Of a stretch of DNA of 64,000 nt, positions 24,183 to 36,417 are shown one piece after another. Location: contig VXCM01000262.1 of NCBI GenBank assembly GCA_014773175.1, positions 225,945 through 289,944 of the forward strand, read 5' to 3'. Position numbers and translations under genes: made by a program. The notes below the pieces were generated by a model. It searched no databases and was not told the DNA's origin. It saw only the letters and a program-made list of their open reading frames with translations. Numbering within the stretch: the stretch's first letter is position 1; the number at the start of each line of letters is the position of its first letter. Source of the stretch: Lucifuga dentata. Taxonomy: Eukaryota; Chordata; Actinopteri; Ophidiiformes; Bythitidae.

Positions 24183-26400
24183 AGTCCTTGTTGATATCTG
24201 TTCACTGCACACACACCTGCCAGGGGATCAGCTTTTTCTGCAGAATCAATCATTTCTGACACTGAAATAGACACTGCTTAAAAGCCAGTTATTCATCCTT
24301 CCTCAATGCAAAATGACTACTTAATGAACCTCTGCTGTTTTGTTTCCTGTAAAAACCCCCACAGAACATATGTAGAACTCAGCCCTCCTCCATCAGACCC
24401 ATAACACAATGCTGGTTAAAAACAGAACAGAGACAAAGCAAATGAATGAAGCAGAGAACAGAATGCCACCTACTGAATTAAACGCAATATTTATTCAAAC
24501 TACACAACTCAGGAACATTTCCTTTCAATTTCTCTCTTTCTGAAAGCACAACTGTGCAGCATGAATCTTCCATGTACCTGACAAATTAAACTCACGCAGT
24601 TAAGATGTCTTGTCTTGTGCTTTTTTACCCCAATTATGTTAGTCACTGGTGCCATCTAGAGGTAATGGGTGTATATAACAGTTTTTAAGAGAATTTCCGT
24701 TTAGATGCGAGTGTTGGCATTGATTTCGTTAATTGACTAGATAAATTAATACAGAAATAAAAAGACACGATACAGTCACTATTTTAAAAGAAAATAATTC
24801 ACATATTAACTAAAAATATAAAGCCTCTCATAAAGCTTTCTCACTGCAGAACTTATAACAGGAAAAGCACAGGTGCATCTAATAACATTAATGATGTTTT
24901 TTTTTTTTTTTTTTNTTTTTTTTTTTTTTTTTTTCAAGTTAAGCACACCAGCGATTGCCCTGCAATTTTACATGCTGGTATTAATATTATTAGTTCCACC
25001 TGTGTCAAAATGTCTGCAGTCCTAAAAGGTCCATGAGTCTAAAAAAAAAAGTGCACTTTGTTTTTTTAATCAAATGTTGGAAATAGATTAGAGACTGCGC
25101 AGACTGCGCTTGTTTTCTAAGGTTTTAATGTTGTAGTTTTGATGGAAATGTAACATTTTGTATGTGAACATGCAAGGTCTAAGAGTCAAAATATACAAAT
25201 AGGCCAACTAGTCTGGTCTACATTTTTAATCAGAATGACAAAGTCCAAGAAATTACAATTAACGTGGGACAACTGTGCTTAAATAAATAATAAATTAAAT
25301 AGACTAATCCTCAGATTGTTTTTGATTTCACAGTTCTTTCTGATTAAGGAACAGTAACAATTCAGAAACCAGTTCCAATGACAGGGGAGATGTTGATCTC
25401 TAAATGGTGAATATAGTGAAAAAGGGGGTCTTCTGTCACAAATCTGCAGGGTCAGCACTGCTCTGAATCTAAATATTAGTCTACAGGGTTGAATGTTTTA
25501 GTTGTAATCAAGGCAACACTCCCATTACTGAGATCTGGTTGAGTTAGGGCCACAAACCTCACCTCCCTGTACTGAACATTTACCTTCCTCCTAGCCAGCT
25601 AGCATTGGTGGACCATCTATTGGGTTAAATGAGCTTAAATAGATCTAAAGTGAGTTTGTCTGAGGGTTGACTGCCGATCTCACCTTTGTTTACCCATATG
25701 GGCTTCAAGTGGGATTTGCCTCTTGAAAAGGCCCAACTGGGTTTCATGTAGGTAATGCCAGTGTTGGCCCTGCTGTAGTCTTGACTGCATCTCGGAGCTT
25801 ATGACATGGTTACACGTGTTTACATTTACAGCCAGTGTGGATGCGTAATCAATGTTCCACGTGTTTCTCTGCCCCGTGTCTAGCCCCCACCATTTAGGCT
25901 TAAGTGTTCATCAAGTTGGACCTAACCCACATCTTAATCAAATTATGCTTTTTATATGCTATGCTCCTCCACAGCATGGCATAAACACAGATAGGAGCCA
26001 GTGTGGAAAAACCCACTTGGAAACCATTGTAGCAGAGGCTTATATTACAGGTGTGTCCATTTGCAGAAACCTCATCTTACAACACTATGTACACTGTATA
26101 AAGTAATCTGTTACAATTGGAGTAACCATTATATCACTGTACTTTTTGGCAACAGATAACGCATTACACTTCACTATGCTCAGAGGTGGAAAATAATGGA
26201 ATAACGATTACCCAATGGCAATAGATTACTTAACACATTACTTTAAGATTAAGAAAATAAGTAGGGTATACACCATGATATTGAAAAATTAAAGAAAGAA
26301 AAGGCCACATAAAATTGTATTTGCTGGGCTAATATATTTCCGTTTTAAGTCACTATGGGGTAAGACAGTTTCCTCTTATGACAAATTCCTCTTTTCATAG
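24183..26400. other. Shared upstream region between tmc6 and syngr2
   Basis: The two genes are transcribed away from each other across this gap. It holds a T tract with an assembly N at 24915. I see no TMC8 gene, which lies between TMC6 and SYNGR2 in human, and no supported exon; the open frame at 25852-26106 has no family resemblance. Confidence 0.5.
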
Positions 26401-26436
26401 TTCGATTGTCCAGTTTTTCTATGCGCAGTGAAGGCA

Positions 26437-26520
26437 GCATAAAAGGGGCGGGCTTTGAAAAGTTTTCAGGAAACTGGTTGAGAAAAAAAAAGAAAAAATA
26501 AACCGAAAGTGGCCAAGTTA
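26437..26520 (+). promoter_or_regulatory. syngr2 promoter region
   Basis: About 130 nt before the start codon lies GCATAAAAGG followed at once by GGGGCGGG, a TATA-like box next to a GC box. An AAACCGAAAGT sequence near 26501-26511 resembles an interferon-response half element. Motifs are seen; activity is inferred. Confidence 0.4.
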
Positions 26521-26576
26521 CCAGGAAGATTAGGACAAAAAACCCCGAGACAGGGCAGATAAGTTCGGTTATAAAA

Positions 26577-28124
26577 ATGGAGAGCAGTGCTTACGGAGCC
26601 TCTCTGGCCGGAGGTTCGTTTGACATAACGAGCTTCTTGAAGCAGCCTCAGACCGTGCTGCGCTTCCTGGCCTGGGTGAGTAACTCCACGGAAAGTTCAA
26701 ACGTCCGCAACATAGCAAACGACAGCCAACTGTCATTCCGTATGTAACATATGTGAGCTGGAACTTTCTCCATATATCAGTCAAAAAGATGTTTTGTTAG
26801 TTTTATGAGTTGCTAAAGTAGGACACGAGCGGAGTGTTTCACTGCAATCTTAAATAGTTGCGTAATAAAGTGGAAATTTAACGTATTTGCTTTAGCACTT
26901 GTTGATGTTGGCTAACGCGTGTTAGCGTAGCCAGTGCTGTGTCACTGCACCAACCTGTTGAACTGCTGGCATCAATCAGCAATGATAGATACACTTATTT
27001 ATAGATCACTGTGATGTTCTATATTTTTCCACAAGTAGACTAGGAATTCAAGCTTTTCCAAATGTCATATTATCGTAGAAGAACCGTATCACTCAGCTCC
27101 ACGTCTCCTTTGGTCTTAACTGTTGTAGGTCAGGGTGGCGTGGAGGAATCTCTTGTGATGCGAATCATGTGGCAAGCATCATGTACACTTGCTGGCTTGC
27201 CTTTATTACCATAGCTACGCATATGAAGTTAAGTCTGTGTTTCTCCTCTTTGCAGCTATTTTCCATTGTGGTTTTTGCAACAATCACGGGAGAAGGATAT
27301 ACGAACACGGAAACGGAACAACAAGAAAAATGCATGTTCAACAGTAACGCCAGTGCCTGCAGCTTTGGGGTTGGAATTGGAGTTCTGGCCTTCTTAGCAT
27401 GTATCGTTTTCATCATACTTGATGCTTACTTCCCACAGATCAGCAATGCCAAAGAGAGAAAATATATTGTAATTGGAGATTTGACCTTCTCAGGTGAGAG
27501 TCCCAAAATCAATAGCGAGCACTGGGATAAGCTCTCATAATGTGGATTATGTCATCACATTTTTATTCTAATCCCCCCAGCTCATTCTTGTGCTTTAAAT
27601 TTGACTTTTCTATTTGTAGGCACTTGGACCTTCCTGTGGTTTGTTTGCTTCTGTTTTCTGGCCAATCAGTGGGCCAACACTCCTGAAAACTTGCATGCTC
27701 CTGCTGATGCTGCCCGAGCTGTTGTGGCCTTCTCTTTCTTCTCAGTCATCTCCTGGGTTAGCCTTGTGACCAGCATTTGAATATTCAAATTACTTGATAA
27801 CTCCATCTCCTGTTCAGACAATCAATGACTGAATCAATTAATGAAAATTTACTATAGAAACATGTAAATGTCACATTTCCTGATTCAAACTTGCTTTTTT
27901 ATATACACTTATTCTCTTGACAGGGTATGTTGACTTACTTTGCTTTTGGAAGATATCGTCAAGGTGTAGGTGACTTTGACCAAGAATACAGAGACCCAGC
28001 CAACGACCCCACTACTCCATACCCAGCCGCTCCGTACGCCAGCAGTGGTCCTACAGGGTACCAACAGTCACCTTTCTCCAACAGCCAGTCTGCTGCTGGA
28101 AATTACCAGCCTCCAGCTTACTGA
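26577..28124 (+). CDS. syngr2: Synaptogyrin-2, complete
   Basis: Synaptogyrin-2 (cellugyrin) is a four-pass MARVEL-domain protein of transport vesicles outside neurons. Exons 26577-26675, 27256-27493, 27620-27756 and 27924-28124 sum to 675 nt, 224 codons plus TGA, the length of the human protein. The start ATG opens MESSAYGASLAGG and the FDITSFLKQPQT stretch typical of the family. Membrane segments are LFSIVVFATITG, GVGIGVLAFLACIVFIIL, TWTFLWFVCFCFLANQW and AVVAFSFFSVISWGML. The C-terminal tail is cytoplasmic, rich in Tyr/Pro/Ser/Gln and ends YQPPAY. The first intron is the longest (580 nt). Transcribed divergently from tmc6, as in human. Confidence 0.95.
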
Positions 28125-29245
28125 AGGACTGTGGTTCTAATGCAAGAATCCATCTTGGGATTTTTTTTTTTTTTTTTTANCTCCGTATTGTTTTTTTTTC
28201 TTTGCAAAAAAAAAAAGTTTGCATATTCCTGGGTGCACTGATATGTTTTTAATTTTTGTGGTTGTTTGGTGGATGTTTTTGACAAGCAGACACCTGATAC
28301 AGGAAATGAAAGAATATTGCTAGTTGTGAAGACTTTTGCCTGTAAGAGAGGATGGTTGTGCCATTGTTATCTTATTACCAAGATAAGTAGAGTTATTGCT
28401 GTGCCTGTCTTTTCTTTTTTGACTTTTTTTTTTTTGAGTGCAGTTTTTTGCAAGCAGTTAATGCCTAAGTGCTAATCATCAAACAGGTTTGTTTGATGTT
28501 TTTTGCAGGTAAATGTGCTTTAATTAAGATGAACAATAGACTTTCATGTAAGTGTCTAAGCATACAAATATGTTTTCATCCTTAAATTCATCCTTAAATA
28601 CATGAGAATTTGGCAGCCATAAATTTGGAATATACCTCAGAAATGCATAATGTTATGCTCTATATTGGTTGGATCACACAAATTTGTATTATTTAATCCT
28701 TGGGTGCATTGAAAATGTTCCCTTCGTAACTACTGTATTGTCATAGTTTTTATAATCAACCACTCAAAATGGCTTTTGTGCACTGAAAAACACATGCATT
28801 TGTTTGTTTGGGGTAGTTTATTGCGTATATCTATCTGATCTATGATTATTGTGTTTTAAATTTAATAGTAATAAAGTTTGATGTATATAAGAGTTTATTT
28901 TGAATTCAGGTAGCCCAATCACACCATGCATTTAAATCTCTCTTTGCAAAATTTAGATGTCTTGACGTAAGTTAGTTTTTTCCACATTTATTACAGTAAC
29001 TTTCAGCCACTATTTGGTTTCAGGAAATCAATACTGTGCCATTGTTATATTTATTATTTTACTTAATTTAAATCCAGTCGTGACAATCACACCTTATTTT
29101 ACAGCTTTTTTCCCATGTTCCCTCAATTCTTATGCTGTAAATTGTACTTCTGGATGTGTTGCAATCTAAGGCTTCAGAATGATTCCACATAAACATGCCT
29201 TGTACAGTATTCTGTATTTTATAGTAATGCTGTTTGCCAAATAAA
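28125..29245 (+). other. syngr2: syngr2 3' untranslated region
   Basis: After the stop codon there is about 1.1 kb without coding potential, with two poly(A) signals at 28870-28875 and 29240-29245. A T tract with an assembly N lies at 28180. Use of the two sites would give a short and a long 3' UTR. Confidence 0.6.
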
Positions 29246-30159
29246 AAATGTTAATGTTTAAAAAGTCAGACATTTTTTTATACCTTGTCCTGTTTTTTTC
29301 TGAAGTTAGAACAGGACACAGCAGCAGTTTGTTCCCTTGGCAAATATTTGTATAGTGATTGTACTAAAGGATGTAGAGGAGCTTGTGAGCTGTATACTAA
29401 AGTAAAGACAAGGTATTTCTAGCACGTATCTGACAGGAATAGCTGAAGCAGATGACTTAAGTGCAAATTTTCATATGCCTCCTTACTGTAAAAGTCTTGC
29501 AAGTTATTATGTTGTCTGAGATCACTAGTGTGTGTTCCTCACCATGCTTTGGTGGAAAATCCCTAAAGTTCTGCAAATGCTGTGTAAAACACTTGTCTCA
29601 GTGGGAAGATTGAAAAAAGTATCGGATGAATCTTGTGAGAGCAGCAAGGATCTGAAAAGTACTGCTGAAATTATGTTACGATTTTTCAACATACTGGTGG
29701 ATAGTAAAAGTACTAATACATAAAACAATCTGTCAGGAAGCAAATTATTATTAAAACCAAGCTGACAAAGAGGCTGGTGGCTCGAGTCAACAACTGACAT
29801 TTTAGATGACATTATTCACAATTTCCATTGTGGTATAAATAGTTGCTTCAAGATCTGACAGTAGTGTAATTGTGATACAATCTGTGATCCAAAAGTAAAA
29901 AAAAAAAAAGGGCCGCCTCGCCTTCAAAATACAAAGATGGGATGTAACCTGCTCAAAGTAACTCAAGCCATTTCATAAACAGAGTAATTGTCCAGTCATA
30001 CCGGAATCGACAGAACAAGTGTTTCCAGTCTTGCCTGCTTGTCATCATACCATGAGGTTTCACGCAGAGAACTTTCATGTGACTGTAACATATGAGAATC
30101 AAAACTGCTGTCTTAGCTCAGTGCTTTTTAATGTGTTTAATGTATCTGAATACCAGTTA
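29246..30159. other. Intergenic DNA after syngr2
   Basis: No gene, RNA gene or clear repeat is seen. Short open frames at 29525-29812 overlap on both strands and have no support. Confidence 0.45.
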
Positions 30160-30164
30160 ATACA

Positions 30165-30400
30165 GTGGTGAAGCTGAGATGGCAAAAACAATGGAAGGAA
30201 GAAAGAACAGGACAATGGTTCTACAGACCAAGGGAGAATAACGGAAGAGAGGAAACCATCATGAGGTTCAGACACCTTCACTCAGCATCGTTTTTAGAAT
30301 ATGCAAACATATCAGGAAAATGTAACTTTTGTCATCAAGAAGAAACAACATGTAATGACGCACTGTCCTATGTATCACAAAGAAAGTTACTGATTTCCAG
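30165..30400 (+). mobile_element. Non-LTR retrotransposon C-terminal remnant
   Basis: The frame reads VKLRWQKQWKEERTGQWFY, then REETIMRFRHLHSASF, then GKCNFCHQEET. This spacing resembles the region after the reverse transcriptase in fish LINEs: a WQxxW block, an R-rich RLRxGH-like block, and a CxxC...ET zinc-knuckle start. The His and last Cys expected after ET are missing. I judge it a decayed fragment; the clade is not assigned. Confidence 0.4.
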
Positions 30401-31080
30401 TGTTAAATTTTTTTTCAGTTCAAATATGATTTGAGAGACATTTTGCAGAGAAATTTAGAGGATAAATAATTTTTCATTAAGCAAAAGAATCTAAATCCCA
30501 AAGCAAATTTCCCCATAATAAAGTATATCTCATTTTGTCTCATCTGCTAACCATCTAACTCTCTCCATGTCATAAAATGGAGATTGTTTGAATTTGTCTC
30601 ATGTCAACTCCTCAGTCATCCCTTTAGTCTTTGTAAATGGAGAAGATTTTTGATGGACAGTAGATGTACTTTCCAGACACCCCTGGAAATCCAGTGGGGC
30701 TGTTTGGGCCCTGTCTGAGCTCCAAGTAGCAGAAACAACAGACATTATTCTTAGGTATTGCTGCAACTTGTCATCTGTGTGCCTGAAACACAACCTCTAC
30801 CCATGATGAATGATGCATAGCCATCTTTTCTGCTCTCCCAAAACTCTTGCCAAGTGCTTTTGCTTCCTGAGCCAAAGCCAACAAGCTGGTCATCCTCACA
30901 AAAGCTATGTTGGGATCCAACTGGATTTTCAAAGAGATAGGGAGTGAATCTCAGCAAAAGTGAGGACATATAACAGACTGTAAACTGTCTCTGACATGTC
31001 CCTCTTTCGTGGCAAGTCCCTCTTCCTTCTTAAGGGAATTGGTAAGGTAGATGGTATATACCCTATTCTCCAAAAGCCAT

Positions 31081-31735
31081 CAAAAGGACTTCCCTTTCTT
31101 CTTCTTCTTCTTTTCCTTTTGGCTTTCCCTTCAGGGGTCACCACAGCGAATCATCTGCCTCCATCTAACCCTATCCTCTGCCTCCTCTTCTCTCACACCA
31201 ACTAACTTCATGTCCTCTTTCACTACATCCATAAATCTCCTCTTTGGTCTTCCTCTAGGCCTCCTGCCTGGCAGTTCCAACCTCAGCATCCTTCTACCGA
31301 TATGTTCACTATCCCTCCTCTGTACATGTCCAAACCATCTCAGTCTGGCCTCTCTGACTTTATCTCCAAAACATCTAACATGCGCTGTCCCTCTGATGTA
31401 CTCGTTCCTGATCCTATCCATCCTCGTCACTCCCAAAGAGAACCTCAGCATTTTAGTCTCTGCTACCTCTAGCTCTGCCTCCTGTCTTTTCCTCAGTGCC
31501 ACTGTCTCTAAGCCATACAACATCGCTGGTCTCACCACCGTTTTGTACACCTTTCCTTTCATTCTTGCCGAGACTCTTTTGTCACACATCACACCTGACA
31601 CTTTTCTCCACCCATTCCAACCTGCTTGCACACGTTTCTTCACCTCTTTTCCACACTCTCCATTGCTCTGGACTGTGGACCCTAAGTACTTAAAATCCTC
31701 CACCTTCTTTATCTCTACCAAAAGGACTTCCCTTT
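31081..31735 (-). mobile_element. 5'-truncated RTE-like LINE with 17-bp target duplication
   Basis: The minus strand carries a 196-codon open frame (31721-31131) reading FKYLGSTVQ, MKGKVYKTVVRPAMLYGLET and RLRWFGHVQRRD. These are hallmark blocks of the C-terminal part of RTE-type reverse transcriptases. The endonuclease and RT catalytic core are absent. The element (31098-31718) ends in a GAA/GA-rich simple tail on the minus strand, as RTE elements often do. It is flanked by perfect copies of CAAAAGGACTTCCCTTT at 31081-31097 and 31719-31735. An intact long frame and a perfect duplication suggest recent insertion. Confidence 0.85.
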
Positions 31736-32015
31736 ATATTTTCCAAACTGAAGAATACTCTCTTAGCACTTCCACACTGTCTGATGCATCCCCTCCTCTC
31801 TGACGGACAACAGTCAGCACATTCTGCCTAACCAAGTCCTGCCTTATTGGTGCAGACTTGTTCTGCAAAGATGGAGCATCTTTAATTTGTCTGCAGAGGT
31901 GGATCCTGTAAAAGATATCCAAGAGGCCCTTTGCAGAACACAACCTGGATTTCCCCTGGAAAAAAACTGTTATGCATGATAACCTACCAAGAAAGGGGGA
32001 AAAAAATATATCAAC

Positions 32016-32083
32016 ATTCATATTACATACACTCTGTATGTATGTAATATGAATATGACTCTCAGAGTACATCTACTCTGAGA
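32016..32083. repeat. Two adjacent perfect hairpins
   Basis: ATTCATATTACATAC (32016-32030) is the exact inverse complement of 32040-32054. TCTCAGAGTA (32060-32069) is the exact inverse complement of 32074-32083. A GA microsatellite follows at once. Confidence 0.8.
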
Positions 32084-32091
32084 GAGGAGGG

Positions 32092-32094
32092 AGG

Positions 32095-32126
<32 letters not shown>

Positions 32127-32134
32127 GAGAGCGN

Positions 32135-32164
<30 letters not shown>
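32092..32164. repeat. (GA)n microsatellite with assembly N
   Basis: A GA run, interrupted by GCG twice, with an N at 32134 that may join two overlapping reads of the same repeat. Confidence 0.9.
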
Positions 32165-32170
<6 letters not shown>

Positions 32171-32565
32171 ACACACGAGCGAAATAGCGCTCCTCCGAGC
32201 CCCAGCGGCCATAATTAAAATGACGTCCGTCGTCCGTCATGCTTTAGCACTACCATTGACAATGAAAGGGAAACGGTTTAGGGAGTTTTAGCTGAACAAT
32301 CCCCGTTATCCGCGCAGGTTCGATTCCCGGCTAATGCATGACTTTTTGCAACATTTCGAAGTTATTTTTATGAGGTAGTAGGTAATAATTATAATCATAA
32401 ATATAACAATAAAACTAATCATTACCTAGTCGTTGTACTTATACAATGCCACTGAACATTCCATTTATGAGATACTCGGTGCTAACTATGACAACAAATA
32501 ATACATTTAGCAATAAAAAAAAAAATAGTGGAAAAAATACGCTTCCATGCAATAGCATGTCATAT

Positions 32566-32629
<64 letters not shown>

Positions 32630-32630
32630 T
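32566..32630. repeat. (GATA)n microsatellite
   Basis: About sixteen GATA units, seen directly. The same motif recurs near 35930 and 48134. Confidence 0.95.
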
Positions 32631-32714
32631 TTACTAACTAGATTGTTATCGTAGACTGTTAATTGTGATATTTCTGACTGCACTTGAAGGCATCATTTGA
32701 CAAATCTCTACTTC

Positions 32715-32855
32715 TGACGTCATCACTCATACAGGAAGTAATGATCGTCTGTCCGCTGAACGCAAATGGAGGAAAAAGAGGCGAAGAAAGAAAAAATAAA
32801 ATGACGTCTGAATTTCAGCCATCGTTGGAGTCACAACTGGAGATCTAACATTACC
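32715..32855 (+). promoter_or_regulatory. cant1: Probable cant1 promoter and first untranslated exon
   Basis: A palindromic CRE (TGACGTCA) at 32715-32722 and an ETS-type ACAGGAAGT at 32731 are followed by a likely exon ending in a good donor (TTACC then GTGAGTAC) at 32855. The exon holds a 15-codon upstream ORF that starts ATGACGTCTG and stops just before the donor. The next supported plus-strand acceptor is that of the cant1 coding exon at 36395, so this is probably cant1 exon 1. The link is inferred from position only. Confidence 0.45.
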
Positions 32856-32988
32856 GTGAGTACCGACCAAACGGTGAAACTCTTTAATTTGGAAACGTTT
32901 GGCTGCTAAACGATTTGTGATGGCATCTCTCATGATATTCCAGCCTGTAATGGTTAACCTCTGCGTTGCTGTCAGTACGGAGACATGC

Positions 32989-33038
<50 letters not shown>

Positions 33039-36000
33039 TACAAATCCCATCAAAACTGGCCATAGATTTTTACTTTTATTAAGTTGTTTGTGCTCAGATT
33101 CCCAAAGTGGTTCCCAAATACCACAAGGTAGCTTTAAAAGGGTCCCCACACCTAAATATAAATTAGTTAATTACCTTAAATGTTGGCATATTAATTCAGA
33201 CTCCTTTGGACAAAACCCCTTAAGGTCCATGGTCTAAGCGCATCTGTTTGGGGACCTTTGACATGCACTGCCCTACAGCACTGTATGAACTATTTATGGG
33301 CCTCACAAACACTCGCCTTGATCTGTTTCCTTTGAAGCCCACCTTCCCAGATGCTCTCCTTTACTACACAAGCAGGCCTGGAGCAAAGATTTCTAATATT
33401 TTCCTTCAAGACTTATGGGTATTAGAACACAGATAAGGATTTCAAGAAACCCTGTTTGAAAAGGTTTCCCCTTAAATAGGAATCATGTAGAATTATATCT
33501 GTCTATAATGTCAGGAATATGCTGTGAAAACTACAAACTATTTCTTCCTTAAATATTCAGTCTTTTAATTGTATAAACTAAAAATAAGTAAATTATCCAT
33601 TTGCAAACCACCTAGTTGAAGTATTTCTGATAGTTTCCATAGCAACTGAATAATTCATAATGCTCTGCTGTCGTTACCAGGTTATCTCTGGCCTTTGTCC
33701 AGCAGCCCTGATTACATCACATGAATGCCCTTGGTGTTAGATATTCAAGTTAGCACAGTAACTGAAGGTTTGTTTTAACTGGATTTTGCCTTCATTCTAC
33801 CAGATTAGTGCAGTTTCACCTTTATACAGGGAGAAGTTTAAAGCCAATAAAAAATATTTTCCTGAATCTGTAACCTGCAATGACCGCTGGTGTAATGGAT
33901 AATAGCTTTTGGAAGTAGCCTGCCAGATTTGCCCCTTTGGACTTGATCGTTAAGTATAGTTAAAGTTCACAAGCATTGTTCAAGCCTTTAGTCAGGCCTA
34001 CAAGGCAAATAATCAGATAAAAACAGAATGTACAGCTCAGACATGGATGCAGTGGGTGCTGTAAGGGGGAATTAGATGACAGTGGCTCAGCACTCTAGCA
34101 GAAGGAGACGAAAGGGTAGGCCTGTTCAACTCTTTTCTTTCACTGATGGTTGATATGCAAACTTTGTGCTAAGGATCCCAGCAATATATTCTCACTTAGT
34201 TCACTAAATTGGAGAGCTGATTTTGTTGTGTTTGGGCTCTATGTGGAATGTGCTGCATGATAAACAACTAGGACTTGGCATTAATTCATTATTATCATTA
34301 AATGTCTGTTTAATTAATCATATTATTAGAAAATTGTCATGTCAAGTTATCATGGTTTGCAGATTCCATCATCTCATTGAATGTTAGCAAGTTAAAATTT
34401 GCCAAAATCTACAAATACTTGATAGTATGTTTTGTTTTGGTTTTTTGTTTTTTAATTTTAATTATATGGTATTAACAAGTATAATTCTGGATCCTCACAG
34501 AAGAACAATAATGCCTTTCAAGTTGATTGGTTTCAGCCACTTATTGGTGTGTTTCAGAGGATACCTTGTGTGCAAAGTGCAGGGCCTGATGTTGCAGCTA
34601 AAATGGCTCATGGCCCTCTTGTGAAAGAGCCTTTCAGCTGAGGTGAGGGCCCCTGCGCTCCTTCACAGAAACGCAGCCAAAGACTGTGGAGCTCCTCATG
34701 ATGGGTTTAAAGTCACTGGAATTTGGTTGCAAGTGTGCATAAGTTTGACTCTACATAGTCTGGTGTGCCATAAAGTGTCCACTACGCACACATGGTGGAG
34801 AGAATAAAAATGATTTCTGAGACTTTCCTCTGTGCTTCATTATGTATTTTTGCTGTGTTTGTGACTGATAGACCAGGAATTTTTGGGGATAAATTATGCT
34901 AAACAGTCAGAAGTCTAAAGAAAACATGAAGATGAACTTTCTGTTACGTTGTTCATTTTCTGTGCCAGACTAAAGCATCTACTCCTTACCTTCTTTCTTT
35001 TCATCTTTATTATGAATTGAGAGCAGCTAAATGAATATTGTTTAACAGCAGCCGTTCTCATTGTGTGTTTACTCACTTGCTCACTCGTTTAATAACATAA
35101 GATTTGTGATATATTATAGTCACACTTTGTCAGCTGCCTGATTGTGTATTTCCTGGTTTACCTGTTGCTGCCATTGTCCCACGTAATCTCAGTGAACGGG
35201 CTCCTCCCAGTTTCCACGTTGACAAGGCACCTTATATTCTCCTAACCTGAATTACTTACTTCGTCTCCTTACATAAAAAGATTTAACTTGACTAGCTGTC
35301 ACATCATCTCGATCCCAGAATTTAAACAATATTTTACATTTAGCTTATATTAGGCTGGATTGAAATCTGAAAGGTTTGCTTTGTTGTCCATTTGGACTAA
35401 ACATTTAAGTTAGAGGCAGAGAGTCGTCTCATAAAAAGTATGTGAGTAGAATTCATCTAAATGCATTTTGTGTTTTTCACATTCTGAGTTGGGCTGGAGA
35501 GTAATAATTGATAGAAGTCTGCATTTGTCATTGAGTAACTTTTCCAGGTAGTTATTTATTTTCTCGACATAACTGTCACATATATAATGTTGGGATACCC
35601 TTGAACTACCTCTGTCTAAGTCTCTGTCCAATTATGTCACCTTTTCACTCTGTAGTTATTTAATTGGATCCTTCTGATTATTTAGAGTACAATCAAAAGT
35701 AGAGATAAAGTCACAGGATTTAGGAATTGTGGGGCAGAAAAGTTAGGTTATGGTCACCAGGGTAATTATTTGTTGCAGGCAAAGTTGGTAGAGAAGTTAA
35801 TTCATGTAAGCTGAAACCAGTTTGTCTGCTTTCCATCTCAACTTAATACTGACAATGATTGAAAGTGATTAAAATTATCCATTGCCTTTGAAAATGGCCC
35901 ATGCTAAATATATATATATATATGTATATAGATAGATAAATAGATAGATAAATAGATAGATAGATAGATAGATAGACAGATATAAATCCAGTTTGATATT

Positions 36001-36298
36001 GATTCTTGAACTGACTACAGCAATATCTTTTAAGCCATCATTCCACTGGGATTAGTTTTCTTTTTAACATCTATTTAACAGGTTAGTATTCCTTCAATAA
36101 TTGGCTAAGACTAAGAAGCAGTATTTAACATGTTAATAACAACATTACTTACAGTGTAAACTACAGTATGTACACGTTCTGTGGTTTCATTTGTTAACAT
36201 GGCAAAAACATGTACTTGAAAATTTAGCTTTGGTGGCATCAGGCTGTTAAAATAGTAAATAGTCAATCCATTATCCAGTACCAGTCAATCAATATCTA

Positions 36299-36362
<64 letters not shown>

Positions 36363-36394
36363 CCCCTCCCCCCCCTCACTCCCTTTCTCTGCAG
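32856..36394 (+). other. Probable cant1 intron 1
   Basis: No coding exon is supported here. It holds an AC microsatellite at about 32992-33036, a TA then GATA/AATA tract at about 35908-35980, and, at its end, a CT microsatellite running into the 3' splice site. Confidence 0.45.
36296..36390. repeat. (CT)n tract serving as the cant1 polypyrimidine tract
   Basis: A CT microsatellite with one G (about 36296-36358) runs on into C-rich pyrimidines and then CTGCAG at the exon border (exon starts 36395). It gives an unusually long, nearly pure pyrimidine tract. Confidence 0.85.
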
Positions 36395-36417
36395 GTCCCT
36401 CCAGGCGTCTGTCCTCC

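Noticed and set aside
25852..26106. Open frame between tmc6 and syngr2 considered as a tmc8 exon
   Set aside because: It shows no TMC motif, no membrane pattern and no flanking splice sites in phase.
31051..31803. Longest plus-strand open frame (about 250 codons) at 31.05-31.8 kb
   Set aside because: It is the antisense shadow of the RTE-like reverse-transcriptase frame on the minus strand and runs across both target-site duplications.
32300..32345. tRNA-like B box (GGTTCGATTCC) near 32319
   Set aside because: Acceptor-like ends are too far apart, the T stem does not pair well and no A box sits at the right distance. At most a trace of a tRNA-derived sequence.
32566..32630. Regular GATA array considered as a CRISPR-like or functional repeat
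   Set aside because: It is a plain tetranucleotide microsatellite without unique spacers, in a vertebrate genome.
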